From CAXRGH01 sp964230195 (lineage in GTDB: Bacteria; Pseudomonadota; Gammaproteobacteria; Enterobacterales; Alteromonadaceae): 22,811 bases of DNA. Every line of letters starts with the position of its first letter. The first letter of the stretch is position 1. A model generated the notes under the pieces. It was not told the origin of the DNA. It saw nothing but the letters and a program-made list of their open reading frames with translations, and did not search any database. The stretch covers positions 1 through 22,811 of the forward strand of contig CAXRGH010000161.1 of assembly GCA_964230195.1 (NCBI GenBank), written 5' to 3'. This document shows, piece after piece, positions 14,335 to 22,292 of the stretch. The translations under genes were made by a program, and so were the position numbers.

Positions 14335-15188
14335 AACAACGTATCATAACGGCAGCCATTTTAGCTCCACTAGCGCTTATCGCTATACTATTTCTCCCGC
14401 TTGAGTCCTTCCAGTGGGTAATGGCAATTGTTGTAGGTCTTGGTGCGTGGGAGTGGTCTGCATTGGCCGGTAAAGATGCTCCCAAAGAAAGAAGTCTTTT
14501 CACATTACTTTGCGTTTCCCTGTGTGTGGCATTAATGCTTAGCGTTGATGAGGTTTGGTATCAAGGTCAACTCAATGCTATCTATACATTTATCCTTTTT
14601 GTCTCCGGCGGGTGGTGGTTATTATCACTGGCTATGATTTTAGCTTACCCGGCATACACTGATTGGTGGCGTAAAGGACACTCGCTGAGGTTTATCTTTG
14701 GTTTGCTGACTTTGATCCCAACGTGGGTGGCTATTGTAAGTTTACGTACGAGTTTATATGACGTTGATCCGCTATTCGGCGCGTCTTTAATTTTTTATGT
14801 GTTGGGTATTGTTTGGGCGGCTGATATTGGTGCATTTTTTGTCGGTGTCAAATTCGGTCGTCACAAGTTGCGTCCTAATGTTTCTCCTGGCAAAACTTTA
14901 GAAGGTTTGCTAGGCGGTTTGGCTTCATCATCTGCCATTATTGGATTTGCGGCGCTTCATTACCAATATACGGATACCAGTAGAGTATGGTTACATATCG
15001 TGATCGGCGCATTAACCGTTGCTGTGTCAGCGTTAGGTGATTTGAACGAAAGTATGTTCAAACGTAGTGTTGGCATCAAAGATAGTGGTAATTTGCTGCC
15101 TGGTCATGGAGGAGTACTAGATCGCATCGATAGCCTAACCGCAGCATTCCCAATTTTCGCACTTTGCTATGTGGTCTGGATGGCCTAA
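14328..15188 (+). CDS. cdsA: Phosphatidate cytidylyltransferase (CDP-diglyceride synthase)
   Basis: CdsA is an integral inner-membrane enzyme that converts phosphatidic acid and CTP to CDP-diacylglycerol, the branch point for all bacterial phospholipids. The 286 residues contain about eight hydrophobic segments, starting at residue 6 (ITAAILAPLALIAILFLPL). Conserved cytoplasmic motifs are NVSPGKTLEGLLGG and the family signature MFKRSVGIKDSGNLLPGHGG followed by VLDRIDS, containing the Lys-Asp and final Asp metal-binding residues. The start ATG (14328) lies within the uppS end (seven-base overlap) and follows AGAGAAG. Its TAA shares one base with the ATG of dxr, implying coupled translation. 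Confidence 0.96.
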   Translation: MLKQRIITAAILAPLALIAILFLPLESFQWVMAIVVGLGAWEWSALAGKDAPKERSLFTLLCVSLCVALMLSVDEVWYQGQLNAIYTFILFVSGGWWLLSLAMILAYPAYTDWWRKGHSLRFIFGLLTLIPTWVAIVSLRTSLYDVDPLFGASLIFYVLGIVWAADIGAFFVGVKFGRHKLRPNVSPGKTLEGLLGGLASSSAIIGFAALHYQYTDTSRVWLHIVIGALTVAVSALGDLNESMFKRSVGIKDSGNLLPGHGGVLDRIDSLTAAFPIFALCYVVWMA

Positions 15189-16369
15189 TGAAATCAGTTT
15201 GTTTACTAGGTGGCTCTGGCTCTATAGGTGCGAGTACACTTGATGTTATTCGCCGTCATCCAGATCAGTTTAAGCTTCAATCAGTGTCGGTACACACTAA
15301 CTTATCCAAGTTGATTGATATCGTCTCCGAATTTCGCCCGACTCATGCTGTCATATCTGACTGGGACACCTACCAAGTTGCTCTCAGTGACACAAGAATA
15401 GTTAATTCACATTGCTCCCTGCTATTTGGCCAGGAAGGTCTTGTCGAAATCGCGACCGATGAAAATACAAGCCATGTTATGGCGGCGATTGTTGGTGCTG
15501 CCGGATTAAAATCATCATTAGCGGCTGTGCAAGCCGGGAAAACAATTCTATTGGCAAACAAAGAGTCATTGGTAATGTCAGGTCAGTTGTTTGTTGATAC
15601 GGCAAAGCAAAGCAAGGCGACCATCTTACCGATCGACAGCGAACATAATGCAATTTTTCAATGTCTCCCATCGGACTATCAATACGGCGATATTGAAAGG
15701 GCTGGGATCAGTAAATTGTTATTAACCGGCTCAGGTGGACCGTTTCTTAATGTAGCACTTGAATCTTTGGCTGCTGTTACACCTCAACAGGCATGTAAAC
15801 ATCCCAATTGGTCCATGGGACAAAAAATTTCAGTTGATTCTGCAACCATGATGAACAAAGGGCTTGAGTTCATCGAAGCTTGTTGGCTATTTGGCGTTAA
15901 GCCAGAGCAAATCGATGTGGTGATTCATCCTCAAAGTGTTATCCATTCAATGGTTCAATATGTCGATGGTTCGGTATTAGCTCAGATGGGTAATCCTGAT
16001 ATGCGCACGCCAATCGCTCATGCAATGGCTTACCCGGAGCGTATTTCTGCTGGTGTAAAGCCTTTGGATTTCTCACAACTGCCGAACTTTGAATTTCACA
16101 AGCCTGATATGATGAGATTCCCAAACTTAAAGCTTGCCATCTCTGCCATGTCGTCAGGACAATACGCAACGACAGCGTTAAACGCTGCAAATGAGGTCTC
16201 GGTTCAAGGTTTTTTGGCAGGGCATCATTCATTTACTGATATAGCTAAAATCAATGAATATGTGTTGAATCGTGTTTCGTCAGTTCCTTGTAATGAACTT
16301 ACAGCAATACTAGCGGTTGACGAACAAGCAAGACGTTACGCTGAAGAATGTACGAGGAAAATAGCATGA
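15188..16369 (+). CDS. dxr: 1-deoxy-D-xylulose-5-phosphate reductoisomerase
   Basis: Dxr (IspC) rearranges and reduces DXP to MEP with NADPH, the committed step of the non-mevalonate isoprenoid pathway; it is the fosmidomycin target. The 393 residues begin MKSVCLLGGSGSIGASTLDV. The dinucleotide loop reads GGSGSIG where most family members have G-[SA]-T-G-S-I-G, a mild change. LANKESLVMSG, the metal-binding PIDSEHNAIFQ (Asp150, Glu152), LLTGSGGPF and HPNWSMGQKISVDSATMMNK are intact. The start is the ATG overlapping the cdsA stop (TAATG). A longer frame from 15164 lies inside cdsA and is rejected. The TGA overlaps the rseP ATG. Confidence 0.96.
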   Translation: MKSVCLLGGSGSIGASTLDVIRRHPDQFKLQSVSVHTNLSKLIDIVSEFRPTHAVISDWDTYQVALSDTRIVNSHCSLLFGQEGLVEIATDENTSHVMAAIVGAAGLKSSLAAVQAGKTILLANKESLVMSGQLFVDTAKQSKATILPIDSEHNAIFQCLPSDYQYGDIERAGISKLLLTGSGGPFLNVALESLAAVTPQQACKHPNWSMGQKISVDSATMMNKGLEFIEACWLFGVKPEQIDVVIHPQSVIHSMVQYVDGSVLAQMGNPDMRTPIAHAMAYPERISAGVKPLDFSQLPNFEFHKPDMMRFPNLKLAISAMSSGQYATTALNAANEVSVQGFLAGHHSFTDIAKINEYVLNRVSSVPCNELTAILAVDEQARRYAEECTRKIA

Positions 16370-17715
16370 TTTCATTTTTCTGGAATTTACTATTTTTTGT
16401 AATTGCCCTCGGGATTTTGGTGGCTGTTCACGAATGGGGGCATTTTATCGTCGCTCGTTTGTGTAAGGTCAAGGTTCATCGATTCTCAGTGGGCTTTGGT
16501 AAAGTCCTGTTCTCACGAACGGACCGTCAAGGCACTGAGTTCGTGTTATCAGCTATACCACTAGGCGGTTATGTTCAAATGTTGGACTCACGCGCTGAAA
16601 ATGTTCCGCAGGACCAACTCTCATCTGCATTTGATCAAAAACCTGTCGGACAGCGGATGGCTATCATCGCCGCAGGCCCATTAATTAACCTTTTGTTCGC
16701 GGTATTTGCCCTTTGCCTTATGTATATGATTGGTGTTGAAAAAGTGAAACCAGTGATTGGTGAAATTCTGCCAAATAGCGCAGCAACATCGTCAAATATC
16801 CCTATTGGTGGCGAAATCATCTCAATTGGAGGGAAATCAACGTCTGATTGGAATCAAGTTAATCTCGAAATGATTTCCCATATCGGGCGCTCAGCAATGA
16901 ATGTCATGATAAAGCAGCCCGACAGCAGTTTTGAAAAAAATTACACAATAAACCTCACTGGCTGGAACTTTGATGCTAACAATCAGTCAGTAATGGCAAG
17001 TTTAGGTATTGTTCCGTTTAGACCTGCTATTTCTAACACTATTGGCTTGATTCAAGAGGGTGGTGCCGCAGAAAAATATGGCCTTCAAGTCGGTGATTCG
17101 ATTACAGCATTGAATGGTTCACCTGTGACTTGGGATAGTTTAGTGGAGTTTGTTCAAGCAAATCCAAACAAAATGATCGAAGTCGCCTATGTCCGAGACG
17201 GAGAATCAATGCTTCAAGATGTTCTTATTGGTACTAGGGTACACGATGGTAACATTGTCGGTCATTTAGGGATTTTGGGGACTCAAGCGCCATGGCCAGA
17301 AAATATGGTGATTAAGCGTCAATTGAGTGTGATTGATGCATTGGCCCAAGGCGTCGCTGAAACCTGGAGATTGACCGGTTTAAGTTTTGCATTGATCGGG
17401 AAATTATTGACAGGAGACCTCTCAATCAATACATTGAGTGGCCCTATTTCAATCGCTCAAGGTGCAGGCGCAAGTGCTAGCTACGGACTCGTGTATTTTT
17501 TGAGTTTTCTTGCGTTAGTGAGTGTTAACCTTGGGGTGATAAATTTGTTGCCTCTGCCAGTACTTGATGGTGGTCATTTAATGTACTTTTTGGTTGAGTG
17601 GGTGAAAGGTTCACCAGTACCAGAGCAAATACAGCAATTAGGTTACCGGCTTGGTGCCGCAGTTGTATTGATGATTATGGTCATTGCAGTGTTTAATGAT
17701 TTAGGGCGCATATAA
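16366..17715 (+). CDS. rseP: RseP, inner-membrane site-2 zinc metalloprotease (sigma-E regulator)
   Basis: RseP cleaves RseA within the membrane after DegS, releasing sigma-E during envelope stress, and also removes remnant signal peptides. The 449 residues match E. coli (450). TM1 carries the zinc motif HEWGH at 22-26 (Glu23 catalytic). Two periplasmic PDZ domains follow, with PDZ1 around GEILPNSAATSSNIPIGGEI and PDZ2 around EGGAAEKYGLQVGDSITALN. The C-terminal membrane region has NLLPLPVLDGGH, with the third zinc ligand Asp401, and a last TM near 425-445. ATG 16366 forms an ATGA overlap with the dxr stop and has AGGA upstream. It precedes bamA, as in most gammaproteobacteria. Confidence 0.96.
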   Translation: MISFFWNLLFFVIALGILVAVHEWGHFIVARLCKVKVHRFSVGFGKVLFSRTDRQGTEFVLSAIPLGGYVQMLDSRAENVPQDQLSSAFDQKPVGQRMAIIAAGPLINLLFAVFALCLMYMIGVEKVKPVIGEILPNSAATSSNIPIGGEIISIGGKSTSDWNQVNLEMISHIGRSAMNVMIKQPDSSFEKNYTINLTGWNFDANNQSVMASLGIVPFRPAISNTIGLIQEGGAAEKYGLQVGDSITALNGSPVTWDSLVEFVQANPNKMIEVAYVRDGESMLQDVLIGTRVHDGNIVGHLGILGTQAPWPENMVIKRQLSVIDALAQGVAETWRLTGLSFALIGKLLTGDLSINTLSGPISIAQGAGASASYGLVYFLSFLALVSVNLGVINLLPLPVLDGGHLMYFLVEWVKGSPVPEQIQQLGYRLGAAVVLMIMVIAVFNDLGRI

Positions 17716-17768
17716 TCAATAAATGTGTTTGAAACGAATATTTTCGTGAAAGGAAAATTTAAAATATT

Positions 17769-20240
17769 ATGAAGTTAAAAAGTCTTATTGTTTCATCGGT
17801 TTTTGCGGTCTTTTGTCATTTTTCCGCGACCGCTTCAGAAGACACATTTATTGTTGAAGACATAAAAGTAGAGGGCCTACAACGTGTTGCGATGGGAGCA
17901 GCGCTAACCTACCTTCCTGTTAAAGTTGGTGATGAAATTACTCCGTTTAAAGTGACACGACTTATTCGTTCTCTCTACAGTTCAACTCATTTTGATGACG
18001 TACAAATGGCTCGCGATGGTAACGTGCTCGTAGTCACTGTACGCGAAAGAGCAACCATCAGTAATATCATTTTTACCGGAAATGAAGATATCAAAGACGA
18101 ACAGCTCACTGAGAGTATGGAAGGCAATAATATTGTTGTCGGTGAGCCACTTGATAAGACTATTATTAGTTCAATAGAAACAGGCTTAAAAGATTTCTAT
18201 TACGGTATCGGAAAATACGATGCTGACGTTTCAGCCATTATTACCCCGCTACCGAGAAATCGAGTCGACTTGAAAATTGTCTTTGAAGAAGGAGATGCAG
18301 CCGAGTTATCACAGATTAATTTTGTTGGTAATACTGCGTTTACCGATAAAGAATTGGTTGCACAACTTGAATTACAAGCTGAACGTGACCGTCCATGGTG
18401 GAAATTCTGGGCAAGTAGCCGCTATCAAAAGCAAAAAATGAGTGGTGATCTTGAAACGATCCGCAGCTATTACATGGATCGCGGTTACGCGGCGTTTAGA
18501 GTTGATTCGACACAAGTCACAATGACCCCTGAGAAAAATGGTGTTTACGTCACGATTAATTTAAGTGAAGGGGAGCAGTACAATATTTCTGAAGTGGAAT
18601 TGTCCGGTGACTTATTAGGGCATGAAGATATATTGGAAAAAGTCGTTCCACTTGCCGAAGGCACTATGTACAACCTGGCGCAAGTGACTTACGCAGAAGA
18701 ATACGTCAATAAATACCTTGCAAGATTTGGCTATGCATACTCAAAAGTAACCACAATTCCGGAGATCAACGAGGAAGACAAAACGGTGAAATTGACACTG
18801 AACGTTGAACCGGGTAAACGGATCTATGTGCGCCGTATTACCGTGAATGGCAATGAAGTGACTTCGGATGAAGTTATTCGCCGTAAAATCGTTCAAATGG
18901 AAGGCGCATGGCTATCCAATCAGTCCCTTGATACATCAAAATTACTGATTTCCCAATTACCTTTTGTGCAGGAAGTTGAGTTTGAAACCAACACAGTCGT
19001 TGGCGTAGAGGATCAGGTGGACATTGATTTCAACTTGAAAGAGCAGTCATCAGGTGCATTTAATGCCGGTTTTGGATACGGAGATTTTGCTGGATTCAGC
19101 ATTCAAGCAGGTATACAGGAAAGTAACTTTTTAGGTTCAGGTAAAACAGTCGGCTTTAATATTAACACCAATCGTTTTTCTCAAAATGCAGGTATTTCTT
19201 ACTTAGACCCGTATTGGACCATCGATGGCATCAGTTTAGGCGGGCAGTTGCAATACTCAAAATACGATGCTGGCCGAGCTAATCTTGCAATGTATAACCG
19301 AGAAACTTATACCCTTGGCGCAAACATTGGTTATCCGATTGATCAGTTTAATCGAATTCGCTTCGGCGCATCTTTAAAACATTCAGAGATATCGCAATTT
19401 ACCAGCTTTGATCAATATAAGAATTTCTTTACTTTGTATAGTGATCCCGAAGATCCACAGAGCAGAATTGCGATGGACAATATGGAACTCTCCATGCAAT
19501 GGAGTAGAACGACGTTAAACAGAGGTACTTTCCCAACTGATGGTTCTCAGCAAATTTTGTCGATGGAAGCCACGGTCCCCGGTTCTGATGCACAATATTA
19601 TAAGTTAAACTTCGACAGTAAATTCTATTTCCCACTGACGCGCTCTCATGATTTTTCATTCCTAGCGAGATTTGAGCTTGGTTATGGCAACGGTTATGGG
19701 ACTCGAAACGGTATAGACCAAATACTCCCGTTCACCGAGAACTTTTATGGTGGTGGACGTGATTCATTGCGTGGTTTTGAAAATAATACGGTAGGTCCGC
19801 GCGGTGTGACTCGTATTACCTCAGGGACAACTGCCCCAGATGGTACATTTATTCCAACGCCTGGACCGAATGATAGACTGCAATATTCTTTCAGAGGTGT
19901 TGGTGGTAACGCATCGTTTAATGGTAGTTTAGAGTTGTTGGTGCCCACACCGTTGATTGACGAGGAGACTGCTGCTAGTGTAAGGACCAGTATCTTTGTT
20001 GATGTTGGCAATGTGTGGGATACTGAATTTGACTATGATTCGTACTTGGATCTAAATTCAGACGTGTTAGCCAGCTTGAGTGATTACAGTGATTACGAGA
20101 CTTATCGGGCTTCCGCAGGGATATCCGTGCAGTGGATTTCGCCGATGGGTCCAATGATATTTAGCTTTTCCAAACCGTTGAAAAAAGAAGAAATCGACGA
20201 GGTTCAGTTCTTCTCATTCAACATTGGAACCACTTTTTAA
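17769..20240 (+). CDS. bamA: BamA, outer-membrane protein assembly factor
   Basis: BamA is the essential Omp85-family core of the BAM complex that folds and inserts beta-barrel proteins. The 823-residue precursor has a signal peptide of about 22 residues, with probable cleavage between ATA and SEDTF. Five POTRA domains span roughly 23-425, the first starting IVEDIKVEGLQRV. A 16-strand barrel follows. The L6 motif LRGF, the VRGF/Y lock of Omp85 proteins, is at about 667-670. The protein ends in a Phe (FNIGTTF), the outer-membrane C-terminal signature. The nearest Shine-Dalgarno (AGGA, 17751-17754) is 14 bases from the ATG, longer than usual. skp and lpxD follow. Confidence 0.97.
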   Translation: MKLKSLIVSSVFAVFCHFSATASEDTFIVEDIKVEGLQRVAMGAALTYLPVKVGDEITPFKVTRLIRSLYSSTHFDDVQMARDGNVLVVTVRERATISNIIFTGNEDIKDEQLTESMEGNNIVVGEPLDKTIISSIETGLKDFYYGIGKYDADVSAIITPLPRNRVDLKIVFEEGDAAELSQINFVGNTAFTDKELVAQLELQAERDRPWWKFWASSRYQKQKMSGDLETIRSYYMDRGYAAFRVDSTQVTMTPEKNGVYVTINLSEGEQYNISEVELSGDLLGHEDILEKVVPLAEGTMYNLAQVTYAEEYVNKYLARFGYAYSKVTTIPEINEEDKTVKLTLNVEPGKRIYVRRITVNGNEVTSDEVIRRKIVQMEGAWLSNQSLDTSKLLISQLPFVQEVEFETNTVVGVEDQVDIDFNLKEQSSGAFNAGFGYGDFAGFSIQAGIQESNFLGSGKTVGFNINTNRFSQNAGISYLDPYWTIDGISLGGQLQYSKYDAGRANLAMYNRETYTLGANIGYPIDQFNRIRFGASLKHSEISQFTSFDQYKNFFTLYSDPEDPQSRIAMDNMELSMQWSRTTLNRGTFPTDGSQQILSMEATVPGSDAQYYKLNFDSKFYFPLTRSHDFSFLARFELGYGNGYGTRNGIDQILPFTENFYGGGRDSLRGFENNTVGPRGVTRITSGTTAPDGTFIPTPGPNDRLQYSFRGVGGNASFNGSLELLVPTPLIDEETAASVRTSIFVDVGNVWDTEFDYDSYLDLNSDVLASLSDYSDYETYRASAGISVQWISPMGPMIFSFSKPLKKEEIDEVQFFSFNIGTTF

Positions 20241-20275
20241 TAATTTGAATGTTACAAAGATAACAGGAGTTAGTT

Positions 20276-20791
20276 GTGAAAATAATAACCAAATCTCTAG
20301 TGTGTAGTGCACTAGTCGCGAGTACCATGCTAAGTGGTAGTGCAATTGCAATGCAGAAAATTGGTAAAGTTGATGTGGCGAAGGTTTTTCAATCATTGCC
20401 TCAGACTGCCGCCATTGAGCCGATGCTAGCTGCTGAATTCAAAGATCAAATTAATGAGCTTGAAAAACTTCGTGGTGATGTGCAATTTCTCGTTGAAAAA
20501 GTTCAGCGTGAAGGGCCAACCATGAGTGAAGAAGAAAAGACAAAACTTCAGACTGAATTTAACACCAAACGTCAAGAGTTAGAGGCGAAAGGCAAGCCAC
20601 TGCAGCAATTACAACAACGTCGCCTAGCTGAAGAACGTAATAAAATCATAGCCTTGATCAATCAAACAGTGCAGACTTTAGCGGCTAAAAAAGAATATGA
20701 TGTTGTTTTAGAGTCTAATTCAGTTCTCTATGTTGCACCTGAGCACGACTTATCTCAAGCCGTTATTGACCAGGTTAGCAAAATTAAGTAA
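20276..20791 (+). CDS. skp: Skp/OmpH family periplasmic chaperone
   Basis: Skp is a trimeric periplasmic holdase that captures unfolded outer-membrane proteins emerging from SecYEG and passes them to BAM. The 171-residue precursor has a signal peptide with a hydrophobic stretch SALVASTMLSGSAIA and likely cleavage after Ala25. The mature part starts with the body strand KIGKVDVAKVFQSLPQ. A long charged coiled coil (about residues 50-140) forms the tentacle, and VLESNSVLYVAPEHDLSQAV returns to the body. The start is a GTG with a strong AGGAG six bases upstream; no nearby ATG would preserve the signal peptide. It lies 35 bases after bamA. Confidence 0.94.
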   Translation: MKIITKSLVCSALVASTMLSGSAIAMQKIGKVDVAKVFQSLPQTAAIEPMLAAEFKDQINELEKLRGDVQFLVEKVQREGPTMSEEEKTKLQTEFNTKRQELEAKGKPLQQLQQRRLAEERNKIIALINQTVQTLAAKKEYDVVLESNSVLYVAPEHDLSQAVIDQVSKIK

Positions 20792-20801
20792 TTGGGTTCC
20801 T

Positions 20802-21839
20802 ATGACTATGCAATTTTCACTACTCGATATTGCTAGACATATTGACGCAACAATAGAAGGTGACAGCAATGCTGTCATTTCTTCTATTAGCAGCTTAGCA
20901 AATGCAACAGCTGGTGAGATTGCGTTCTTGTCTGATGATAAATATCTTACTGACCTTCAAAATACATGCGCTTCAGCGGTTATTGTTAAATCCGAACACA
21001 AGAGTCACGTTCAAGGTAATGCGCTGATTGTAAGTGACCCTTATCTTGCCTTCGCGAAAGTTGCTCAGTTGTTAGATACGACGCCTGACTCAGCAGTTAA
21101 TATCGCACCATCCGCTGTTATCGATCCGACAGTGGACTTAGCCGATAACGTTCATATAGGGGCTAACGTGGTTATAGAAGCGGGTGCTACCATCAAGGAC
21201 AATGTTCAAATTGGGCCAGGAAGCGTGATTGGCAAGAATGCTGTCATTGGGGAAAATACCAAACTATGGGCAAACGTTACTATTTACCATGAAGTTAGAG
21301 TTGGCTCTGAGTGCCTCATCCACGCGGGAACGGTTATCGGCGCAGATGGCTTCGGTTATGCTAATGAAAAGGGCCGTTGGGTTAAGATCCCTCAACTTGG
21401 TACCGTAGTGATTGGTGACCGAGTAGAGATTGGTGGGGCGACGGTAATAGACCGAGGAGCGCTAGAGGATACCATCATAGAAGATGGCGTTATTATTGAT
21501 AATCTATGCCACATTGCACATAATGTGAAAATTGGCGAAAATACTGCAATGGCGGCAACGTCAGCGGTTGCAGGCAGTTCAACCATTGGAAAGCATTGTA
21601 CGATGGCTGGTCGTGTTGGTATTAACGGACACATAGAAGTGGCAGATAATTGTCACTTTAGCGCATATGCCATGGTAACCAAAACCATCAAGGAACCGGG
21701 AGTGTACTCCTCTGGTATTCCTGCAGAAAACGCCAAAGATTGGCGTAAGAATATTATTAATTTGCGTAACATTGCAGGTCTTAAAGACCGTGTCAAAAAG
21801 CTAGAGCAGATGTTAAAACAATTAAAATCGGGAGAATAA
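20802..21839 (+). CDS. lpxD: UDP-3-O-(3-hydroxyacyl)glucosamine N-acyltransferase
   Basis: LpxD adds the second (N-linked) 3-hydroxyacyl chain from acyl-ACP to UDP-3-O-acyl-glucosamine, the third step of lipid A synthesis. The 345 residues comprise an N-terminal uridine-binding domain (FSLLDIARHIDATIEGD to about 100), then a left-handed beta-helix of hexapeptide repeats from about 102 to 300. A C-terminal helix (NLRNIAGLKDRVKKLEQMLK) ends it. The catalytic His is in NLCHIAHNVKIG (His240; E. coli His239). Two ATGs (20802 and 20808) are possible and neither has a clear ribosome binding site; the first is annotated. A longer frame from 20730 overlaps skp and is rejected. It lies ten bases after skp and two bases before fabZ. 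Confidence 0.95.
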   Translation: MTMQFSLLDIARHIDATIEGDSNAVISSISSLANATAGEIAFLSDDKYLTDLQNTCASAVIVKSEHKSHVQGNALIVSDPYLAFAKVAQLLDTTPDSAVNIAPSAVIDPTVDLADNVHIGANVVIEAGATIKDNVQIGPGSVIGKNAVIGENTKLWANVTIYHEVRVGSECLIHAGTVIGADGFGYANEKGRWVKIPQLGTVVIGDRVEIGGATVIDRGALEDTIIEDGVIIDNLCHIAHNVKIGENTAMAATSAVAGSSTIGKHCTMAGRVGINGHIEVADNCHFSAYAMVTKTIKEPGVYSSGIPAENAKDWRKNIINLRNIAGLKDRVKKLEQMLKQLKSGE

Positions 21840-21841
21840 CC

Positions 21842-22288
21842 TTGGAAAATAGTTTAGGGCCGTTAGATATCAAAGCAATCATGGATGTATTACCGCATCG
21901 TTATCCGTTCTTGTTAATTGATCGCGTCGTGGGTTATATTCCTAACCAATCAATTCGCGCCTATAAGAATATCTCAATGAATGAAGATTGCTTTAATGGG
22001 CATTTTCCTGGTGAGCCTATTTTTCCTGGCGTACTTATTCTCGAGGCAATGGCACAGGCATCTGGCGTACTTGGATTTAAGTCTATGGAAAAGACAGATC
22101 AACTATACTTGTATGCAGGTATCGACAATGCTCGATTCAAACAGCCAGTTGTCCCAGGCGATCGTCTAGACATTGAAGTAACCGTTGAAAAAGTACGTAG
22201 AAATATATGGAAATTCAGTGGTGTTGCTTCGGTTGAAGGGAAAGAAGCCTGCACGGCTGATTTTATGTGTGCTTTAAAGGACCTATAA
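21842..22288 (+). CDS. fabZ: 3-hydroxyacyl-[acyl-carrier-protein] dehydratase FabZ
   Basis: FabZ dehydrates (3R)-hydroxyacyl-ACP in fatty acid elongation and competes with LpxA/LpxD for the 3-hydroxyacyl-ACP pool, so its place among lpx genes is meaningful. The 148-residue hot-dog-fold protein has LPHRYPFLLIDRV (17-29) and the active-site FNGHFPGEPIFPGVLILEAM (51-70), with His54 and Glu68 catalytic. The start is TTG 21842, supported by GGAG seven bases upstream; no ATG would keep the conserved N-terminus. It starts two bases after the lpxD stop and ends four bases before lpxA. Confidence 0.96.
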   Translation: MENSLGPLDIKAIMDVLPHRYPFLLIDRVVGYIPNQSIRAYKNISMNEDCFNGHFPGEPIFPGVLILEAMAQASGVLGFKSMEKTDQLYLYAGIDNARFKQPVVPGDRLDIEVTVEKVRRNIWKFSGVASVEGKEACTADFMCALKDL

Positions 22289-22292
22289 ATTC

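Noticed and set aside
17716..17768. Sigma-E promoter between rseP and bamA
   Set aside because: No convincing GGAACTT-type -35 with a TCAAA -10 at the right spacing was found; a promoter inside rseP cannot be excluded.
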